64,000 nt of DNA from Acidobacteriota bacterium. Lineage in GTDB: Bacteria > Acidobacteriota > Terriglobia > Terriglobales > Acidobacteriaceae. Under the pieces are notes generated by a model. It was not told the origin of the DNA. It searched no databases and saw only the letters and a program-made list of their open reading frames with translations. Position numbers and translations under genes: made by a program. The stretch covers positions 62,001-126,000 of the forward strand of contig QIAN01000048.1 in NCBI GenBank assembly GCA_003225005.1. The letters are read 5' to 3'. Positions 1 through 9,763 of this stretch are shown piece after piece (position 1 is the first letter of the stretch; each line of letters starts with the position of its first letter).

Positions 1-142
1 TCGTTCTGACAAGCGTTTCCCGGGTTGCGGTTTCATCCATGTCCTCTCTCGCACTCTCGCTTCTCCCGGCGAGGCTTTGTGGATTTCAAATTGACCAAAA
101 TTAATTACGGAGATTTTCAGTATCCGCTGAAGTCAGGATTGT

Positions 143-2902
143 TTAAAAGCGGAATAGATAGGACACCTTCACGAAAAACTGCCGGCTGTCATTGCTGTAG
201 CCTTTGGAACTGTGCAGGCCGTAGGTGGGGTCTACGTCCAAATTTCGATTCAGGTTCTGCAGGTCGCTGTTATAGCCGACATAGATCGCGGTGCCGGGAT
301 GCACCAGATAGGTGATTAAGAAGTCGGCATTGAATTGTTTCGACGTCGGCAGATAGGTAGAAGATGCGGCCGTTGCCGCCACGCACGAGGGCAGCGCGCT
401 GTCGCACGGCGTATTAGCCAGGACTGAGTTGTATTGCAGGATGACGCGCACCGAGAGCTGGGGACTGAACTGCCAGTTCCATTTGCTGCGCAGGATGTGG
501 TTGTTGAAGATTCCGGACCCTGTAGCAATGGTTCGCAGGCGTTCGAACAGATACGTGTTCTCGATCTTGAGCGGACGAACAGGACGCAGCGAGAGCGTGG
601 CGGTGCCCGTGTCCGACCTCCCCAGCATCGACTGCGGCAGCAGAGTTGACGAAGGCACAAAATTCACTCCGTCTCCCCAGCGATAGCTCGCACCCAGTGT
701 CACTTTAGGGAAGTAGCTGGTCTGGATGGAAGCTCCGCGGCTGCGCTCGTGGTAATCCTGATTCTCGGTGGCGGTAACGCCCAAGGCGGCAAAATCCCGG
801 GGACGGAGCCGCTCCCGCAACTCTTCATAGGGAAATAGAAAAATGAATGTCTGTCCGCGGCCCTGAATCGCCAAATAAGGAGTGTAATCTGTATCCAGCC
901 GCAGCCCGGTGTGATCAAAGACGTAGCGGTTCATCAGGGTCGGACCCCAGTCCACAATCCAGCCTTTCTTCGGACGAAACCGGTAGTCCGCCTCCTGGTA
1001 GGAATAGCGAATATCCGTACGATTTACGAAGCCAGGCACAGTCACAAAGCTAGGGCTGATGTCGTCGTACATGGCGTCGTAAGTAAAGTGCAGACCGTCG
1101 CGCTTGAGTTCGAGCTTGTCCGCCGGACCGGCATAGTAATTCGCGCCGAATTGGCTCGAACTTACGACGGCCTGACCTTCCAAGGTCCAGTTGGGATTGA
1201 ACTTCAAGCGGGTGTCCACTCCGCCGATGCGGTTGAACTCTCTGGCCGCGGAATATTCCCAGTCCGTATAAATCACGCCCAAGCTCGATTGCTTGAAGAT
1301 GTCGCGGCTCGCGCGGGCAATCGTGAAGTAGGCGCGCGTTCCCGAGAGCGGATTACGATCCGGGACACGCAGGCCCGGACTGCGGTCGTCGGTTGACATC
1401 AGCCCCACCGAATACGGGCCCTGCTTGCCGGTCAAGCGAATTCCGGCGGACGGATCGCCGATATTGCGGGTGAAAAATAAGTCGAGGGGAGTGCGGAAGT
1501 AATCTTCATTCTCGAGAAAAAAAGGCCTCTTCTCCGGAAAATACACGGCAAAACGCTGGTTCACGGTGATTTGCGGATCTTCCGATTCGACCTGGCTGAA
1601 GTCGGGATTCGCCGTCATGTCGACGACGAAGTGGTCGCGGATCACGAACTTGGCATCCATGCCGATTTGTCCCTGGCCGACGGCATGCTGAAAATAGGGA
1701 TCGCGGGGATCGCGGGTATCAAGGGCGCGGAAGCCGCGCATGATTCCGTAAGGGATGAGTTCGATGCTGTGGCCGGGCGAAATTCCTTCCAGGCCGTGCA
1801 GCGTCGCAGCTTGTCCCAGACGCCCGGCTATTTTGTATGAGATGTGCGGCCAAAATGAATCCTCATTTTTGCGTACGATGCCGCGGTAGAGAATGACGCC
1901 CCAAGTTTGCTTTTCTGTCGCCGGGAAACGCAGACTCTTGAATGGAATCGCGATCCACACGATGTAGCCGCGGTCGGTTGTCTTCCCCCGCGACTTCCAC
2001 ACGGTGTCGAAAGAAACGTCGAAATTCCCGTTGATTTCTTCACGGGAGGCCTCGGTCCAGATGGCGTCCCACTGCACTCCGAGTGGAGTGGTCTGAAACG
2101 CATAGGCGCGTCTGCGGTCGTGAAAAGTATCGAGCATGACTTCGACATTGTCGTCGTCGTAAATGTCCTCGCGGCGAGACATACGGCCGCGGACTTTCTT
2201 GGGATCATCAAAACAGACGAATACAACGTAGAGATTCTTCCGGTCGTATCCCAGATAGGCTTCGGTTGGCTCGGAAACTTTGTCGCCGTCATGCGGGTTG
2301 CGCTGCGCGAAGCCGGTTACCTTCGCCATCTGCAGGGCGGCCTCTCCTTGGGGCTTCATGGTCAGAAAATCTTCCAAGGCTGGCGCTGTACTAAGCCGCG
2401 GGATCGTCAGGGAAGCCGAGGTGAGGTCAGACTTTGGTGCCGGTTGCGTTTCCGGATTCTTGACCTCTGGCTCGGGCTCCTGCGCTGACGGAGATGGATA
2501 CTCGGTGCTTGGCGCGGGCTTCCGTCCCGGCGGAGTCGGATTCGCCTGGGGAGCAGTGGGGGGATTCTGCGGCGTGGTCGTTGGATTCTGTCCGGGAGCG
2601 GGATTTTGCGAAGAGCCGGCGCTCTGAGCGGCGGGGGGCTGCCAGGAAGCGTCGTTTTGCTCCGATGCCGGATTCAGGACCGCGCCGAAATTCACCACAT
2701 CGGCGGTGCGCGGCGACCCGACTGCTGCCCGTGCTTGATCTCCCGGCGGGGACGCGGCCAAAGCGTATAGAGGTCCAGCAGGCAGCGCGAGCGCAACTGC
2801 CAACAGAGACTTCAACCGCGCTTGAAATGACCGACTGAGGTCTCGTCCTGAGCGCAAACTATCCTCACGGGTCCCCGCCCCCTCGCGAGGAAACAGCAAC
2901 AT
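143..2902 (-). CDS. DUF5916/CBM9-like outer-membrane protein
   Basis: A 919-residue envelope protein. A basic, hydrophobic signal-like segment lies at about residues 27-51, followed by a Pro/Gln/Asn-rich linker to about 165, a carbohydrate-binding family 9-like domain (about 170-390), and a long C-terminal region with the motif PEKRPFFLENEDYF, which is typical of DUF5916. The chain ends in SYLFRF; a terminal aromatic residue is the usual sorting signal of outer-membrane beta-barrels, so the C-terminal half is inferred to be a barrel. Proteins of this family are common in Acidobacteriota and Bacteroidota. The ligand is unknown, although the CBM9 fold suggests glycans. The start is uncertain because about 25 residues precede the hydrophobic core. 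It is followed by ruvB on the same strand with a 132-base gap, so probably has its own promoter. Confidence 0.85.
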   Translation of the reverse strand: MLLFPREGAGTREDSLRSGRDLSRSFQARLKSLLAVALALPAGPLYALAASPPGDQARAAVGSPRTADVVNFGAVLNPASEQNDASWQPPAAQSAGSSQNPAPGQNPTTTPQNPPTAPQANPTPPGRKPAPSTEYPSPSAQEPEPEVKNPETQPAPKSDLTSASLTIPRLSTAPALEDFLTMKPQGEAALQMAKVTGFAQRNPHDGDKVSEPTEAYLGYDRKNLYVVFVCFDDPKKVRGRMSRREDIYDDDNVEVMLDTFHDRRRAYAFQTTPLGVQWDAIWTEASREEINGNFDVSFDTVWKSRGKTTDRGYIVWIAIPFKSLRFPATEKQTWGVILYRGIVRKNEDSFWPHISYKIAGRLGQAATLHGLEGISPGHSIELIPYGIMRGFRALDTRDPRDPYFQHAVGQGQIGMDAKFVIRDHFVVDMTANPDFSQVESEDPQITVNQRFAVYFPEKRPFFLENEDYFRTPLDLFFTRNIGDPSAGIRLTGKQGPYSVGLMSTDDRSPGLRVPDRNPLSGTRAYFTIARASRDIFKQSSLGVIYTDWEYSAAREFNRIGGVDTRLKFNPNWTLEGQAVVSSSQFGANYYAGPADKLELKRDGLHFTYDAMYDDISPSFVTVPGFVNRTDIRYSYQEADYRFRPKKGWIVDWGPTLMNRYVFDHTGLRLDTDYTPYLAIQGRGQTFIFLFPYEELRERLRPRDFAALGVTATENQDYHERSRGASIQTSYFPKVTLGASYRWGDGVNFVPSSTLLPQSMLGRSDTGTATLSLRPVRPLKIENTYLFERLRTIATGSGIFNNHILRSKWNWQFSPQLSVRVILQYNSVLANTPCDSALPSCVAATAASSTYLPTSKQFNADFLITYLVHPGTAIYVGYNSDLQNLNRNLDVDPTYGLHSSKGYSNDSRQFFVKVSYLFRF

Positions 2903-3034
2903 ACACTATCCTGGCTCTCCACGAAACTGGAAAACGATGTTGCGAGGTTTCGCGAACGAGGTCGTCATCCATGCCGGCCGTGCGTTCTTGCGGTTGCTGG
3001 AGGCGCAGCGCTGACCTTCAATGTTGCACTACAT

Positions 3035-4087
3035 TCAGAACAATGAACTCTGGCGGCGATTCGGCGTGATCCCAAAATGCTCGTATGCCAATTGAGTGGC
3101 GACGCGCCCGCGCGGAGTGCGATTCAGAAAGCCGATCTGAATCAAAAAAGGTTCGTAGATCTCTTCGATCGCATCGGGCTCTTCCGCCAACGCAGCGGCC
3201 AGCGTGTTTACGCCCACTGGGCCGCCTTGATATTTCTCGATGATGGTAAGCAGCAGGCGGCGGTCGACTTCGTCGAAGCCATAGTGGTCCACTTCCAACA
3301 TCAGCAACGCGGACTTTGCCGTGGGCTGGTCAATCTTGCCCCCGCCGCGCACCTGAGCAAAATCACGCACCCGGCGCAGGAGCCGATTTGCAATTCTCGG
3401 CGTTCCTCGGGAACGGCTTGCAATCTCCATAGTGCCCGGCTTGTCGATCACCACTCCTAGAATGTCGGCTGATCGCTTCACGATCACCAGCAAATCTTCC
3501 GGCGTGTAAAACTCCAGCCGGAGCACGATCCCAAAGCGCGACCGCAGCGGCGCCGAAATCAACCCTGCCCGGGTGGTGGCGCCCACAAACGTGAACGGCT
3601 TTACTTCCAAGGTGTGGGTGCGGGCCGAGGGCCCCTGCCCAATAATGATGTCGAGCTTGTAATCTTCCAGCGCGGAATAGAGCAGTTCCTCGAGCACCGG
3701 CTGTAGGCGGTGGATCTCATCAATGAAGAGGACCTGCTTGTCCTGCATGTTGGTGATGATCGCCGTGAGGTCGCCTTTGATCTGCAGCAATGGAGCGGCG
3801 GTCTGCTGAAAATACACTCCGAGTTCGTTGGCAATGATGTTGGCGAGCGTGGTCTTCCCCAGACCCGGGGGCCCGTAGAGCAGCACGTGATCCATGGCCT
3901 CGCCACGTGAGCGGGCCGCCTCAATCGCTACCGCCAGGTTCTCCTTTACTTTGGTCTGGCCGATGAACTCGTGCAGCCTCTGCGGCCGCAGCTTCAACTC
4001 AAAGGATGAATCATCCTCTACCGGCGCCGCGGACACCAGCCGATCCGGGCTGTAATTCAGGTTGGGGTTATTTTTGGCGGTAGCCAC
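3035..4087 (-). CDS. ruvB: Holliday junction branch migration ATPase RuvB
   Basis: RuvB is the hexameric AAA+ motor that drives branch migration of Holliday junctions with RuvA. From the GTG at 4087 the protein is 350 residues, the family's usual size. Visible motifs are Walker [10 protein letters not shown] (about residues 72-80), Walker [10 protein letters not shown] (about 119-127), sensor 1 in VGATTRAG, the arginine-finger region RSRFG, and the C-terminal winged-helix signature [12 protein letters not shown]. The reading frame stays open 65 codons further upstream to 4282, but that stretch is Arg/Gly/Ala-rich without RuvB similarity, so I prefer the GTG. No ruvA or ruvC lies beside it. 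The EF-G paralogue is upstream on the same strand across a 225-base gap. Confidence 0.95.
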   Translation of the reverse strand: MATAKNNPNLNYSPDRLVSAAPVEDDSSFELKLRPQRLHEFIGQTKVKENLAVAIEAARSRGEAMDHVLLYGPPGLGKTTLANIIANELGVYFQQTAAPLLQIKGDLTAIITNMQDKQVLFIDEIHRLQPVLEELLYSALEDYKLDIIIGQGPSARTHTLEVKPFTFVGATTRAGLISAPLRSRFGIVLRLEFYTPEDLLVIVKRSADILGVVIDKPGTMEIASRSRGTPRIANRLLRRVRDFAQVRGGGKIDQPTAKSALLMLEVDHYGFDEVDRRLLLTIIEKYQGGPVGVNTLAAALAEEPDAIEEIYEPFLIQIGFLNRTPRGRVATQLAYEHFGITPNRRQSSLF

Positions 4088-4312
4088 TCGCCGGATATTA
4101 CCACGAACCTTGTGCGGGCAGCTGCCTCCGGGGCCCGTCCTGTCCCGTCCTGCCGGTCTCGAGCTGGCTGCCGCAAGGCCACGAGCATTCCTGCGCTCCC
4201 TTTTCGCGATCCCGCCAATAATCCCATCAGCCATGTCGGGCCCAGGGCGGAGTCCCACAATGTGCCCGGCCACATTAGCCAAGGCCGTCGGCGGCTGAAG
4301 ACTTCGTAAGCG

Positions 4313-6430
4313 TTACTCTTCTTCTTCCTTCACCTCGCCCCGTGCCGTTTTGGCTTTCTCAATAATTTTTTCTTGCAGTTGCCCCGGGACCATGTCGTAA
4401 TGGTGCATCTCCATGTTGAAGCTGCCGCGGCCTTGCGTCATGGAGGTCAGGTCTGCGCCATAAGTCAGCATCTCGGCCATGGGTACTTCGGCTTTCACAA
4501 TTGTGTTGCCGCCTTTGTTGTCCATGCCCTGGATGCGTCCACGGCGGCTGTTTAAATCGCCCATGATGGAGCCGGCAAAGTCATCCGGCACCGTGATCTC
4601 GACGGCCATCACCGGTTCCAGGATTGTGGGCTTAGCCTGCTCCATCGCTTTCTTAAAGGCGATGCGTCCGGCCATCTGGAATGACATGTCGTTCGAATCC
4701 ACATCATGGTATGACCCGTCATACAAGATCACGCGGAAGTCGACCACGGGAAAGCCCGCGAGATATCCGCGGCCCGCGGCATCCTTAATTCCCTTCTCGA
4801 TCGCGGGAATGTAGTTTTTAGGGATAGCTCCGCCGAAGATGTCGTTGACGAATTCGAACTGCCCACCGCGCGGCAGAGGCTCAACTTTAATCTTGCAGTC
4901 GCCATACTGACCGTGCCCGCCAGTCTGCTTCTTGTGCCGTCCCTGCACGTCCGCTTTGCCGCGAATAGTCTCGCGATAGGGAACTTTCGGGGCCTTCAAA
5001 ATTACTTCTGTGTGATAACGCTTCCTGAGTTTGGCGACCACGACTTCGATGTGTTGTTGCCCCGTGCCCGCAATCAGGAATTCCTGGGTCTGGGCGTCGC
5101 GGAAAAATCGCAGCATGGCGTCTTCTTCCATCAGCTTGTGAATGCCCGGCCCCAGCTTGTCTTCATCGGCGCGACTTTTGGGCTCGATAGCAAACGTAAT
5201 GGCGGGCTCGGGCAACTTCACTCGCGGATATTGAATGGGCGCCGATTTGTCGCCGAGTGTGTCGCCGGTGAGCGTGTCTTTTAATTTGGCAACGGCGCCA
5301 ATATCGCCAGCGTGCAATTCGGGCAGTGGAATCGCCGTCTTTCCCTGCATGCTGGATATATGTGCGAGCTTTTCCTGCGATGCGCGGCTGAAGTTTTGTA
5401 GCGTTGCATCATTCTTCAACACGCCCGAAAAGACCTTGAAGTAGGAAATCCTTCCCGAGAATGCATCCGACAAGGTCTTGAACACATACAACGATACTGG
5501 CTCGTTGTCAGTTTCATGGCGCTTCGGCGCATCCCCATTTCCAGAGGCCACCGGTTCACCCTGCACCCACTCGTGTTCGGAAGGCGCAGGGGTGTAGTCG
5601 ACAATGAAATCCATCACCCGGTCGGCGCCCACGTTGCCCAGGCCCGAGCTGAAGATCACAGGGAAAAGTTTGTCTTCGCGAATGGCGTTATGCAGCGCCG
5701 GAATCAGATCTTCCTCGGGAATCGTGCCCTTCTCAAAGAACTCTTCCATGAGCTTGTCATCGCCCTCGGCGATGAGTTCTACCAGTTGCTCATGAGCTTC
5801 CTGCACCTGGGCTTTCAGATTCGCCGGGATCTCGGTCTCTTTTCCCTTGCCATTGCCCCCCAGTTCATAGGTGTAAGCCTTCATGCGGACCAGGTCGACT
5901 ACACCGCTCAAATTCTTCTCACTGCCGATGGGCAGCTCAATCGGAATCACGTCCCGGCCAAACCCATTCCTCAGTGACTCCAACACACGCCCGGCATGGG
6001 CACGGTCACGATCCATGCGGTTCACTACGATCAGCCGTGGAGTTTTGTATTCTTCGCAATAATTCCAAACCCGCTGGGTTACGACTTCGACGCCGGCCAC
6101 GCCGTCGACAACAACGATGGCCGCATCCACCACCGGGAGCACCATCTTGGCCTCGTGAACAAACATGCTGAAACCGGGCGTATCCAGAATATTGATCTTG
6201 GTTTTGCCCCATTCCACGCACGCTGCCGCCATCGAAATCGACATCTTGCGCGCAATTTCCTCCTCCTCGAAATCAGTGGTGGCGGTGCCATCGTCCACGC
6301 GGCCAAGGCGCGGGCCTGCGCCCGCCGTGTAAAGCATGGCCGAGACCAGCGAGGTCTTGCCCGCATGTCCGTGACCCACAATCGCAACATTGCGGATATT
6401 CTCACCTGAATAGACTTTCACGGGTTCCAC
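4313..6430 (-). CDS. Elongation factor G paralogue (EF-G2 type)
   Basis: A 705-residue translational GTPase with the full EF-G architecture: G domain, domain II, and domains III-V. G1 reads GHGHAGKTS (residues 19-27) where ordinary EF-G has AHxDxGKTT; G4 is NRMD (137-140). G3 reads DTPGF (83-87), so the catalytic histidine of canonical EF-G (DTPGH) is replaced by Phe. These departures are known features of the second EF-G group found in many bacteria, whose role is less clear than that of the main translocase. No rpsL, rpsG or tuf neighbours are present, which also argues that this is not the primary fusA. It could be a slow or conditional translocation or recycling factor. The C-terminus is acidic (VKEEEE). 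Confidence 0.88.
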   Translation of the reverse strand: MEPVKVYSGENIRNVAIVGHGHAGKTSLVSAMLYTAGAGPRLGRVDDGTATTDFEEEEIARKMSISMAAACVEWGKTKINILDTPGFSMFVHEAKMVLPVVDAAIVVVDGVAGVEVVTQRVWNYCEEYKTPRLIVVNRMDRDRAHAGRVLESLRNGFGRDVIPIELPIGSEKNLSGVVDLVRMKAYTYELGGNGKGKETEIPANLKAQVQEAHEQLVELIAEGDDKLMEEFFEKGTIPEEDLIPALHNAIREDKLFPVIFSSGLGNVGADRVMDFIVDYTPAPSEHEWVQGEPVASGNGDAPKRHETDNEPVSLYVFKTLSDAFSGRISYFKVFSGVLKNDATLQNFSRASQEKLAHISSMQGKTAIPLPELHAGDIGAVAKLKDTLTGDTLGDKSAPIQYPRVKLPEPAITFAIEPKSRADEDKLGPGIHKLMEEDAMLRFFRDAQTQEFLIAGTGQQHIEVVVAKLRKRYHTEVILKAPKVPYRETIRGKADVQGRHKKQTGGHGQYGDCKIKVEPLPRGGQFEFVNDIFGGAIPKNYIPAIEKGIKDAAGRGYLAGFPVVDFRVILYDGSYHDVDSNDMSFQMAGRIAFKKAMEQAKPTILEPVMAVEITVPDDFAGSIMGDLNSRRGRIQGMDNKGGNTIVKAEVPMAEMLTYGADLTSMTQGRGSFNMEMHHYDMVPGQLQEKIIEKAKTARGEVKEEEE

Positions 6431-6904
6431 TCCTTCGGCAGGCTGGGGAACAGAACTGGGCCCGGAAGAGGATCAGGACGGGAACAGGGCCACCCAACAT
6501 CACCTGCGAAAACCTCAGATGCTATCACGCCGGAAGAGGCCGCCTCAACCTACCCCGGCTGGATATCCGTGGCCCGGTACGGGCATCGGGAGCTGCGAAT
6601 AAAGCGTGGCCAGCGCGCCTGGCAGAGTTGATCCATCTCGTACCGATTTCCGGATTGACACGCAGCTGCCAAGCCATGACTGGAAACCCGGAAAAAGGCG
6701 CAGGGTAGATTCGCCGCCTCCGCCCCCTGGCACCCATCCAAGTGTCAAGGGTTTCGATCGTACGTAGGCAGTCCGCATGGGAATACGGTGAGGGAGCTCC
6801 CCAGGGAGCTCCCCCCGCTGACTGCATCGGTGTCGAGAGTTTGATTCTGTTGAACCTATCTCCCGTTCACTGTTCTGCGGAGGGAAAGGTGTTTCTGAGG
6901 GTGT
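6431..6904. other. Divergent intergenic region
   Basis: About 470 bases between the outward-reading EF-G paralogue and the Mpo1-like gene. Reading frames here have no recognisable protein and poor starts. It should hold both promoters, but I could not assign -35/-10 pairs. The only clear structure is the tandem 12-base palindrome listed separately. Confidence 0.5.
6791..6814. repeat. Tandem 12-base palindromic repeat
   Basis: Two adjacent copies of AGGGAGCTCCCC, each containing the palindrome GGGAGCTCCC. It lies about 90 bases upstream of the Mpo1-like gene. It could be a protein-binding site or a cruciform-prone duplication; nothing in the sequence decides this. Confidence 0.6.
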
Positions 6905-7222
6905 ATGATCCGAGGCGCAATGTTCGGCGATCGCAGCCACGAGCAGTGGGTCGCACAATACGCGAACAGTCACCATCATCCCGTAAACCGGGCTTGCCAC
7001 ACCCTGGGTATTCCGACCATTCTTGTTTCGGTCGCGCTTTTTCTGGCGGCTATTTTCGTCCATCGGTTATGGATCTATGCCGCGGCTCTGTTTCTCTTCG
7101 GATGGGTCCTCCAATTTGTCGGCCACGCCTTCGAAGGCAAACCGCCGGAATTTTTCCACGATTGGCGCTTTCTGTTTGTCGGCGTTCGATGGTGGTGGGC
7201 CAAGATCCACGGCAAGGCGTAG
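6905..7222 (+). CDS. Mpo1-like (DUF962) small membrane protein
   Basis: A 105-residue protein with two hydrophobic segments (about residues 37-55 and 56-75). It carries the two histidine-containing blocks of the DUF962/Mpo1 family: SHHHPVNRACHTLGIP near the N-terminus and VGHAFEGKPPEFF in the second half. In yeast, Mpo1 is an iron-dependent dioxygenase of the alpha-oxidation of 2-hydroxy fatty acids; bacterial members are mostly uncharacterised, so the reaction here is inferred from family. The start could be ATG 6905 (GAGGG just upstream) or ATG 6920. A DoxX gene follows after about 100 bases on the same strand. Confidence 0.8.
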   Translation: MIRGAMFGDRSHEQWVAQYANSHHHPVNRACHTLGIPTILVSVALFLAAIFVHRLWIYAAALFLFGWVLQFVGHAFEGKPPEFFHDWRFLFVGVRWWWAKIHGKA

Positions 7223-7329
7223 CAGTGCCCGAGTCTTAAGCGGCTATACCCCTTCCGGAGCACATCAGGGTTTTCTGCAAGGGGACGGGTTCCCGCGACA
7301 TCGAACCAGCTGCATATCGTAAGTGGTCT

Positions 7330-7716
7330 ATGTTTCCTCAACTTGCGCGATTCACTGATCTGGGCCTTCTGCTGATGCGCCTCATGATCGGAGTGGTTTT
7401 CGTTGCCAGTGGCTACAGCCACCTAAAAGATCCAGGCACCCGAGGTAAGAGTATCGGAATGGGCCAGGGCTTCACCATTTTCCTGGGTATTGCAGAAGTC
7501 GGTGGCGGGCTTGGCGTAACCTTTGGCGTTCTTACTCAACTCGCCGCGATCGGACTCATTCTCATCATGCTGGGCGCCATCCAGAAAAAAATCTTCGTAT
7601 GGCACACCGGGTTCTGGGGCGAGAAAGCTTCGGGCTGGCATTACGACCTTCTGTTTGTCGTTATGAATCTTGTGATTCTGTTGACCAACGGTGGAGCATA
7701 CGTGCTATTGAGGTAG
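7330..7716 (+). CDS. DoxX family membrane protein
   Basis: A 128-residue polytopic membrane protein with four predicted hydrophobic segments. The N-terminal stretch LLLMRLMIGVVFVASGYSHL and the later GIAEVGGGLGVTFGVLTQLAA match the DoxX/SURF4-like family. Members have been linked to quinone or thiol redox processes, but most have no assigned function. It follows the Mpo1-like gene in the same direction and converges on the amber-split gene downstream. A small hairpin (GCGGA-TGCTCG-TCCGC, 7742-7757) lies in the convergent gap but has no T-tract. Confidence 0.82.
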   Translation: MFPQLARFTDLGLLLMRLMIGVVFVASGYSHLKDPGTRGKSIGMGQGFTIFLGIAEVGGGLGVTFGVLTQLAAIGLILIMLGAIQKKIFVWHTGFWGEKASGWHYDLLFVVMNLVILLTNGGAYVLLR

Positions 7717-7805
7717 CTAACCCCTTGCGGTTGCTGAGCAAGCGGATGCTCGTCCGCATATTTGGGCTGCTCGTCGCGAGCTCCACGCTGGCCAAGCCAA
7801 GGGTT

Positions 7806-8786
7806 TCAGCGTAGCGGGGAATTTTGCATCTCTAAATTATGTCTCTTCCTCGCTCCCAATTTGCGATTGATGTCATCGGCAAATTCGATGAAGAAGTTCA
7901 GCAGTGTTCCCCAGCCCGCCTGACCGAGAACAGCGCGCCCTCCTTCGGCAAAGGCATCTCGCGGATGCGGCTTCCATGCGGTCGAGATCAAACCTCCGGC
8001 GAACGCCCCTCCATACAACGCCCACTGCGGGCGCCTCTGGTGCTCGCTCCGATCGTAAGTCACGAAGTTTCGCCCGATCGCATGATGAGTTCTTGGCCAG
8101 AATCCACCGCATCGGCACTGGTCGTAGCGCACCTCATATCCCAGCTTGGCGTTGCCGGGGGCCGCCAAGCTGTTGGCGATCACGAATTGTCCCTCGCGCG
8201 ACGCGAACCGCTCCGCATACCCTCCCCAGCCATCGTTCCACTGTGAAGGCCAACCGCGCGCTTGGTTGATCCCGGCGAGGAGTGCCCTCTTCCGATATGC
8301 GCCCGGCGTCGTCAATGTCTGCTCCAGATAAATCCGTTGCCGCTCCGGGGCGGTCTATGACACGAGTTGGCCTTCCTTGCCCACCAGGGGACCCGTCAGC
8401 CAGCCCACCTCCCAGTCACGCAACCGGATCAATGTCGTCGTAGCCACCTGCCTCGTCGCTCCGGCCACAACCTGCACCGGCCCCGGATTGTCGGCTTTCT
8501 TCTCCGGAATCCTCTCCGCGGGATTCTGCTGGGAAGTGTCCCCCGACTTTTGACCAGGGTCCGGCTGAGTGTTGGGGATCTGCTTATCGGGATTTTTAGC
8601 GGGCGAGTTTGCTTCGGTTTGGTTTTCTTGTTGCCGACTCGATTGTGGCTGATTTTGTTGGTTCGGATGATCCTGCGCCGAGCAGCGTCCGGCGAATAGC
8701 AGGAGAGAAACAATCAGCGGGAGAACCCACGCAGAAATCCTGAACTGGTTTCGATCTCCGCTCCACAACGCCGATTGCGGTGCCAC
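7806..8786 (-). pseudogene. Acidobacterial secreted protein split by an in-frame amber codon
   Basis: Two open segments in the same frame, 8355-8786 and the part below 8355, are separated by a single TAG at 8355-8357. The N-terminal part (143 residues) has a signal peptide (WVLPLIVSLLLFAGRCSAQ) and a Gln/Asn/Pro-rich linker, then a conserved-looking block DWEVGWLTGPLVGKEGQLVS. Immediately after the TAG the frame continues TAPERQRIYLEQTLTTPGAYRKR and runs to the TGA at 7806, containing GYAERFASREGQFV, YDQCRCGGFWPRT and RPQWALYGGAFAGG. I recognise this continuous pattern from full-length acidobacterial hypothetical proteins, so the two halves look like one gene with a nonsense mutation. The alternatives are readthrough, two separate polypeptides or a base error. 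The function is unknown; an exported or outer-membrane-associated role is inferred from the signal peptide. Confidence 0.75.
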
Positions 8787-8936
8787 GGCTTCAACTTAGC
8801 ATATGGCACGCTACGACAATGTAAAGCAGTTTCTGTAGAGAGGCCAGGCACGGATGTCGGCGTGATGGCCGAGGCAAGAAGCAAATCCACTTACTCTCAC
8901 GACCAGGAGCTGTCACAACTCAGGACTCGTCGCGTT

Positions 8937-9632
8937 TCAACCCCTCTCAAACGCATGCTTGTTCTCCAACTCATCGACCGCCAACCGCATCGCTGCCTCG
9001 AACTTCTCGCCCTGCCCATTGAGTCCAGAGGTGGGCTCGGCCCACTCGCCTTCCAAACGGATGAGGCCGTCTGCCCCAACCAGCCGACCCGCAAGTTCCA
9101 ACAGGTGCGGTGTTGTTGTCTCCAGATACTGCGCCTCGGTGGGATCAGCAATCCACACTCGCGCAGCAGCCGGTCCGCCCAATTTCGTCTGCCAATAGAT
9201 CTTGCGCTCCAGGAACTGCCCAGTCACCTCATCGGACGCCTTGCCAAACATCCACTTCTGGCGCTTGAAATCGTAGTGCCGGCTTGAGAACGGGACCGGC
9301 AGCAGCTTGCCCGATTTCAAAAACTCGATCTGCCTGCGGTCGACTTCTTTGCGCAACGCGTTGATCACGGGTGCCTCAGCATGCTTCGGCTCAAGCGAGG
9401 GCAGCACTTCGCGCACCGTGGCAGAAAGGTTTACCGCCACCCGGGCGTGGAGACCAGCGGAGCTTTCCAGTTGAATATCACCGTGCAACACCCAGAAATC
9501 TGCTCCCGACGTTGACTGATGGAAAGGCCACTCCAACTTAAAAGTTAGCGGCAGCCCGGTGAGTGTCATCCAAATCTTCCTTCCACCGGCCGCCTCGTTT
9601 TCGCGACTACCCTTTGCTGGTTCCTGCGTCAT
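8937..9632 (-). CDS. Hypothetical protein
   Basis: A protein of 231 residues from the ATG at 9632, chosen because GAGGAG (9642-9647) sits nine bases upstream; the frame remains open to 9713 but without a comparable site. No signal peptide or membrane segment is visible from this start. The sequence is mixed alpha/beta in character, with a Trp-rich stretch (KIWMTLTGLPLTFKLEWPF) near the N-terminus and RRQIEFLKSGKLLPVPFSSRHYDFKRQ in the middle. I do not recognise the family. It sits between the amber-split gene and the glutamine amidotransferase, all on the minus strand. Confidence 0.75.
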   Translation of the reverse strand: MTQEPAKGSRENEAAGGRKIWMTLTGLPLTFKLEWPFHQSTSGADFWVLHGDIQLESSAGLHARVAVNLSATVREVLPSLEPKHAEAPVINALRKEVDRRQIEFLKSGKLLPVPFSSRHYDFKRQKWMFGKASDEVTGQFLERKIYWQTKLGGPAAARVWIADPTEAQYLETTTPHLLELAGRLVGADGLIRLEGEWAEPTSGLNGQGEKFEAAMRLAVDELENKHAFERG

Positions 9633-9763
9633 TCTCGCCTGCTCCTCATTCTGATCTTCGGGGTATATCCTCGTCAGAAGGAATGCCCCCGCGGCACCCG
9701 ATTCAGCTCCCACGGTCCAGCTTCAAACCGGGTGCGAGGTGCAACTGCTCCGCCTATTGCTGT

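Noticed and set aside
4088-4282. Upstream in-frame extension of ruvB
   Set aside because: It is Arg/Gly/Ala-rich, lacks RuvB similarity and would make the protein 65 residues too long.
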